DNA of 6,308 nucleotides from DATLFS01 sp035540935. Lineage in GTDB: Bacteria > Actinomycetota > CADDZG01 > WHSQ01. The translations under genes and the position numbers were made by a program. Positions 4,918 through 6,308 of the stretch are shown here, piece after piece. The notes below the pieces were generated by a model, which made no database searches, was not told where the DNA came from, and saw only the letters and a list, made by a program, of their open reading frames with translations. The first letter of the stretch is position 1, and the number at the start of each line of letters is the position of its first letter. The DNA lies in NCBI GenBank assembly GCA_035540935.1, contig DATLFS010000051.1:1-6308 (forward strand), in the 5' to 3' direction.

Positions 4918-5634
4918 ATGCCGGCGTCGCGGTTCGAGGCGCGCGCTCGGCGCAGCCGCGCCGTGCACGGCGCCTACCTTCTCTACGTTGCCGCTCGCGA
5001 GGAAGTCTTCCGCCGCAGGTCGCCGCTGCCGCGCATCGACCTGCGGGCGGAGTTGTTCCGTCACGAGCTCGTGTTCCCGCCGCGGAGAGATCTCGCCCAC
5101 CCCGGCATGCAGACGGTCGACGGCCTGTTCGCGCTCGGCTCGGTGGCGGCGGAGGTCGCCGCGCGGGTCGTCTTCGAGATCGGCACGTTCCGCGGGGTGA
5201 CGGCGTGGTTCCTCGTTCGGAACCTCGCGAACGCGGAGGTTCACACGCTCGACATCCCTCCCGAGGCCGAACCGGTGGGGGAGCTGGAGGAGAGCGATGT
5301 CTTCCGCGCCGCGCGCGACATGTATTACGAGGGACGTCCTGATGGGGAGCGCGTCGTGCAGCATTGGGGCGATTCGGCGAACTTCGACTTCTCACCCTGG
5401 TACGGGAGGTGCGATCTCGTCTACATCGACGGCGCGCACTCGGCGGCCTACGTGCGGAACGACAGCGACCAGGCGTTGAAGATGATCAAGCCGGGTGGGG
5501 CGATCGTGTGGGATGACTACTGGTGGCAGTCTCCCGGCACGGCTCGCACGCTGCACGCGCTCCACGAGGAGGGCGTCCCGCTCCGCTGGATCAAGGGGAC
5601 CCGGCTCGTCGTGCACGTCTCGCCCGACGCCTGA
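4918..5634 (+). CDS. Class I SAM-dependent methyltransferase (Methyltransf_24-like)
   Basis: From the ATG at 4918 the protein has 238 residues. The SAM-binding Rossmann core is clear. Motif I is VFEIGTFRG (85-93), and the acidic residue after the second strand is D112 in HTLDIP. CDLVYIDGAH (165-174) is the strand-4 motif, and IKPGGAIVWDDY (190-201) the motif after it. The IDGAH and WDDY blocks are typical of the Methyltransf_24 group, whose members modify sugars, lipids or small molecules. No substrate can be named. The N-terminal about 60 residues are basic and Arg-rich and could bind a nucleotide-linked or membrane substrate. The start is uncertain. A GTG at 4915 is adjacent. A GTG at 4876 has GAGG 5 bases upstream and would give 252 residues overlapping the previous gene by 26 bases. 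The frame stays open still further upstream, but that part looks like a shadow of the previous gene. Confidence 0.87.
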   Translation: MPASRFEARARRSRAVHGAYLLYVAAREEVFRRRSPLPRIDLRAELFRHELVFPPRRDLAHPGMQTVDGLFALGSVAAEVAARVVFEIGTFRGVTAWFLVRNLANAEVHTLDIPPEAEPVGELEESDVFRAARDMYYEGRPDGERVVQHWGDSANFDFSPWYGRCDLVYIDGAHSAAYVRNDSDQALKMIKPGGAIVWDDYWWQSPGTARTLHALHEEGVPLRWIKGTRLVVHVSPDA

Positions 5635-5651
5635 GGCCGCGGACGCTCCCG

Positions 5652-5657
5652 TACCAT
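5652..5657 (+). promoter_or_regulatory. Candidate -10 box (TACCAT) for a leaderless cysteine desulfurase transcript
   Basis: TACCAT is followed by 7 bases and the ATG at 5665. There is no Shine-Dalgarno upstream of that ATG or of the in-frame ATG at 5656, which overlaps the box. The spacing would place transcription start at the second ATG and make 5665 the real start. This is the third TANNNT box at 6-8 bases from a start in the window. Confidence 0.45.
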
Positions 5658-5664
5658 GATCCCT

Positions 5665-6308
5665 ATGCACTATCTGGATCACGCCGCGACGACGCCACTC
5701 GTCCCCGAGGCACGGGACGAGATGTTGCCGCTGCTCACGGATGATTTCGGGAACCCGTCGTCCGTCCACGGGTTCGGACGCCGCGCGCGGGAGGCGGTCG
5801 AGACCGCGAGGGAGCGGGTCGCTGCGGCCGTAGGCGCGTCTCCCGGCGAGATCGTCTTCACCTCGGGCGGAACCGAGGCCGACAACCTGGCGCTCAAGGG
5901 CGCGGTGCACAAGCTACGCGGCAACGGCGATCACGTCGTCGTGAGTGCCTTCGAGCACCACGCGGTCCTGGACGCCGCCCGCTTCCTGGAGGACTCCGGC
6001 ATGCACGTCTCGTATGTGCCGGTGACTCGCGACGGCCTCGTCGATCCGGATGAGGTCGCGGCTGCGGTCCGGCCTTCGACCCTCCTGGTCTCGGTGATGG
6101 CGGTCAACAACGAGGTCGGCACGGTCCAGGACATCGCCGCCATACGGCGCGCCGTCGGTGCGGTGAACTCGCGAACGCTCGTGCATACCGACGCGGTTCA
6201 GGCACTCGGGAAGATTCCGGTGGACGTGAAGGAGTGGGGCGTCGATCTCGCTGCGTTCGCGGCGCACAAGATCGGCGGCCCGAAGGGCGTCGGCGCGCTC
6301 TACGTGCG
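5665..6308 (+). CDS. Class I cysteine desulfurase (NifS/IscS family), C-terminal part outside window
   Basis: The frame runs off the right edge after 214 complete codons, a little over half of a normal ~380-400-residue enzyme. It is a PLP enzyme that takes sulfur from L-cysteine, giving alanine and a protein persulfide for Fe-S clusters or tRNA thiolation. MHYLDHAATTP (1-11) is the family N-terminus. SGGTEADN (67-74) binds the PLP phosphate, and H99 in FEHHAV stacks on the PLP ring. N149 in VNNEVG, D176 and Q179 in HTDAVQ contact the cofactor. The PLP lysine is K202 in AHKIGGPKGVGALYV (200-214). The catalytic cysteine loop lies beyond the window, so the NifS versus IscS/SufS-like subtype cannot be settled. 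The ATG at 5665 is chosen over 5656 because homologues begin just before YLDHAATT and a TACCAT box sits 7 bases upstream. The gene begins 30 bases after the methyltransferase stop. Confidence 0.95.
   Translation, partial: MHYLDHAATTPLVPEARDEMLPLLTDDFGNPSSVHGFGRRAREAVETARERVAAAVGASPGEIVFTSGGTEADNLALKGAVHKLRGNGDHVVVSAFEHHAVLDAARFLEDSGMHVSYVPVTRDGLVDPDEVAAAVRPSTLLVSVMAVNNEVGTVQDIAAIRRAVGAVNSRTLVHTDAVQALGKIPVDVKEWGVDLAAFAAHKIGGPKGVGALYV

Noticed and set aside
5656..5664. Upstream in-frame ATG of the cysteine desulfurase
   Set aside because: It adds only three residues, has no ribosome binding site, and overlaps the TACCAT box; the family N-terminus fits the ATG at 5665.
1..6308. Mobile element, phage, CRISPR or defence system
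   Set aside because: No transposase, integrase, repeat-spacer array or toxin-like pair is visible; all recognised genes are housekeeping or catabolic with uniform base use.

Overview
The window is high-GC bacterial DNA. GTG starts are frequent, intergenic gaps are short, and codon third positions are strongly G/C-biased, so the opposite strand also shows long spurious open frames. Gene content, the form of the EtfB/EtfA proteins, and TANNNT boxes placed directly ahead of starts that lack a Shine-Dalgarno sequence all suggest an actinobacterium, perhaps a deep-branching soil lineage such as Thermoleophilia. The lineage is inference and was not tested by any search. I see no mobile element, phage gene, CRISPR array, tRNA or rRNA.

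Layout: (1) 624 to 1, minus strand: a CoA-pyrophosphatase-type Nudix hydrolase that runs off the left edge. (2) A 52-base divergent gap holding a perfect 10-bp inverted repeat. (3) 677-1459: an enoyl-CoA hydratase with both catalytic glutamates. (4) 1518-1703: a 61-residue single-span membrane protein. (5) 1736-2713: a metallo-beta-lactamase-fold hydrolase with a complete metal site and a C-terminal winged-helix-like tail. (6) 2785-3552 and 3554-4510: etfB and etfA, with a 1-base gap. (7) 4515-4901: a 128-residue protein I do not recognise, directly behind etfA. (8) About 4918-5634: a class I SAM-dependent methyltransferase. (9) 5665 to the right edge: the first 214 residues of a class I cysteine desulfurase.

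The metabolic theme is acyl-CoA chemistry. EtfBA carries electrons from acyl-CoA dehydrogenases (none lies in this window) toward the quinone pool. The hydratase performs the next beta-oxidation step, and the divergent Nudix enzyme probably trims CoA or acyl-CoA. etfB, etfA and the 128-residue gene are packed like one transcription unit, with the methyltransferase probably following. The cysteine desulfurase appears to have its own leaderless promoter.

I do not see a clearly new biological system; most genes are ordinary housekeeping or catabolic types. The items most worth a second look are a perfect 24-base palindrome inside the unknown 128-residue gene, the inverted repeats in the two main control regions, three matching leaderless-promoter signatures, and the two small unrecognised proteins linked to the acyl-CoA/ETF genes.
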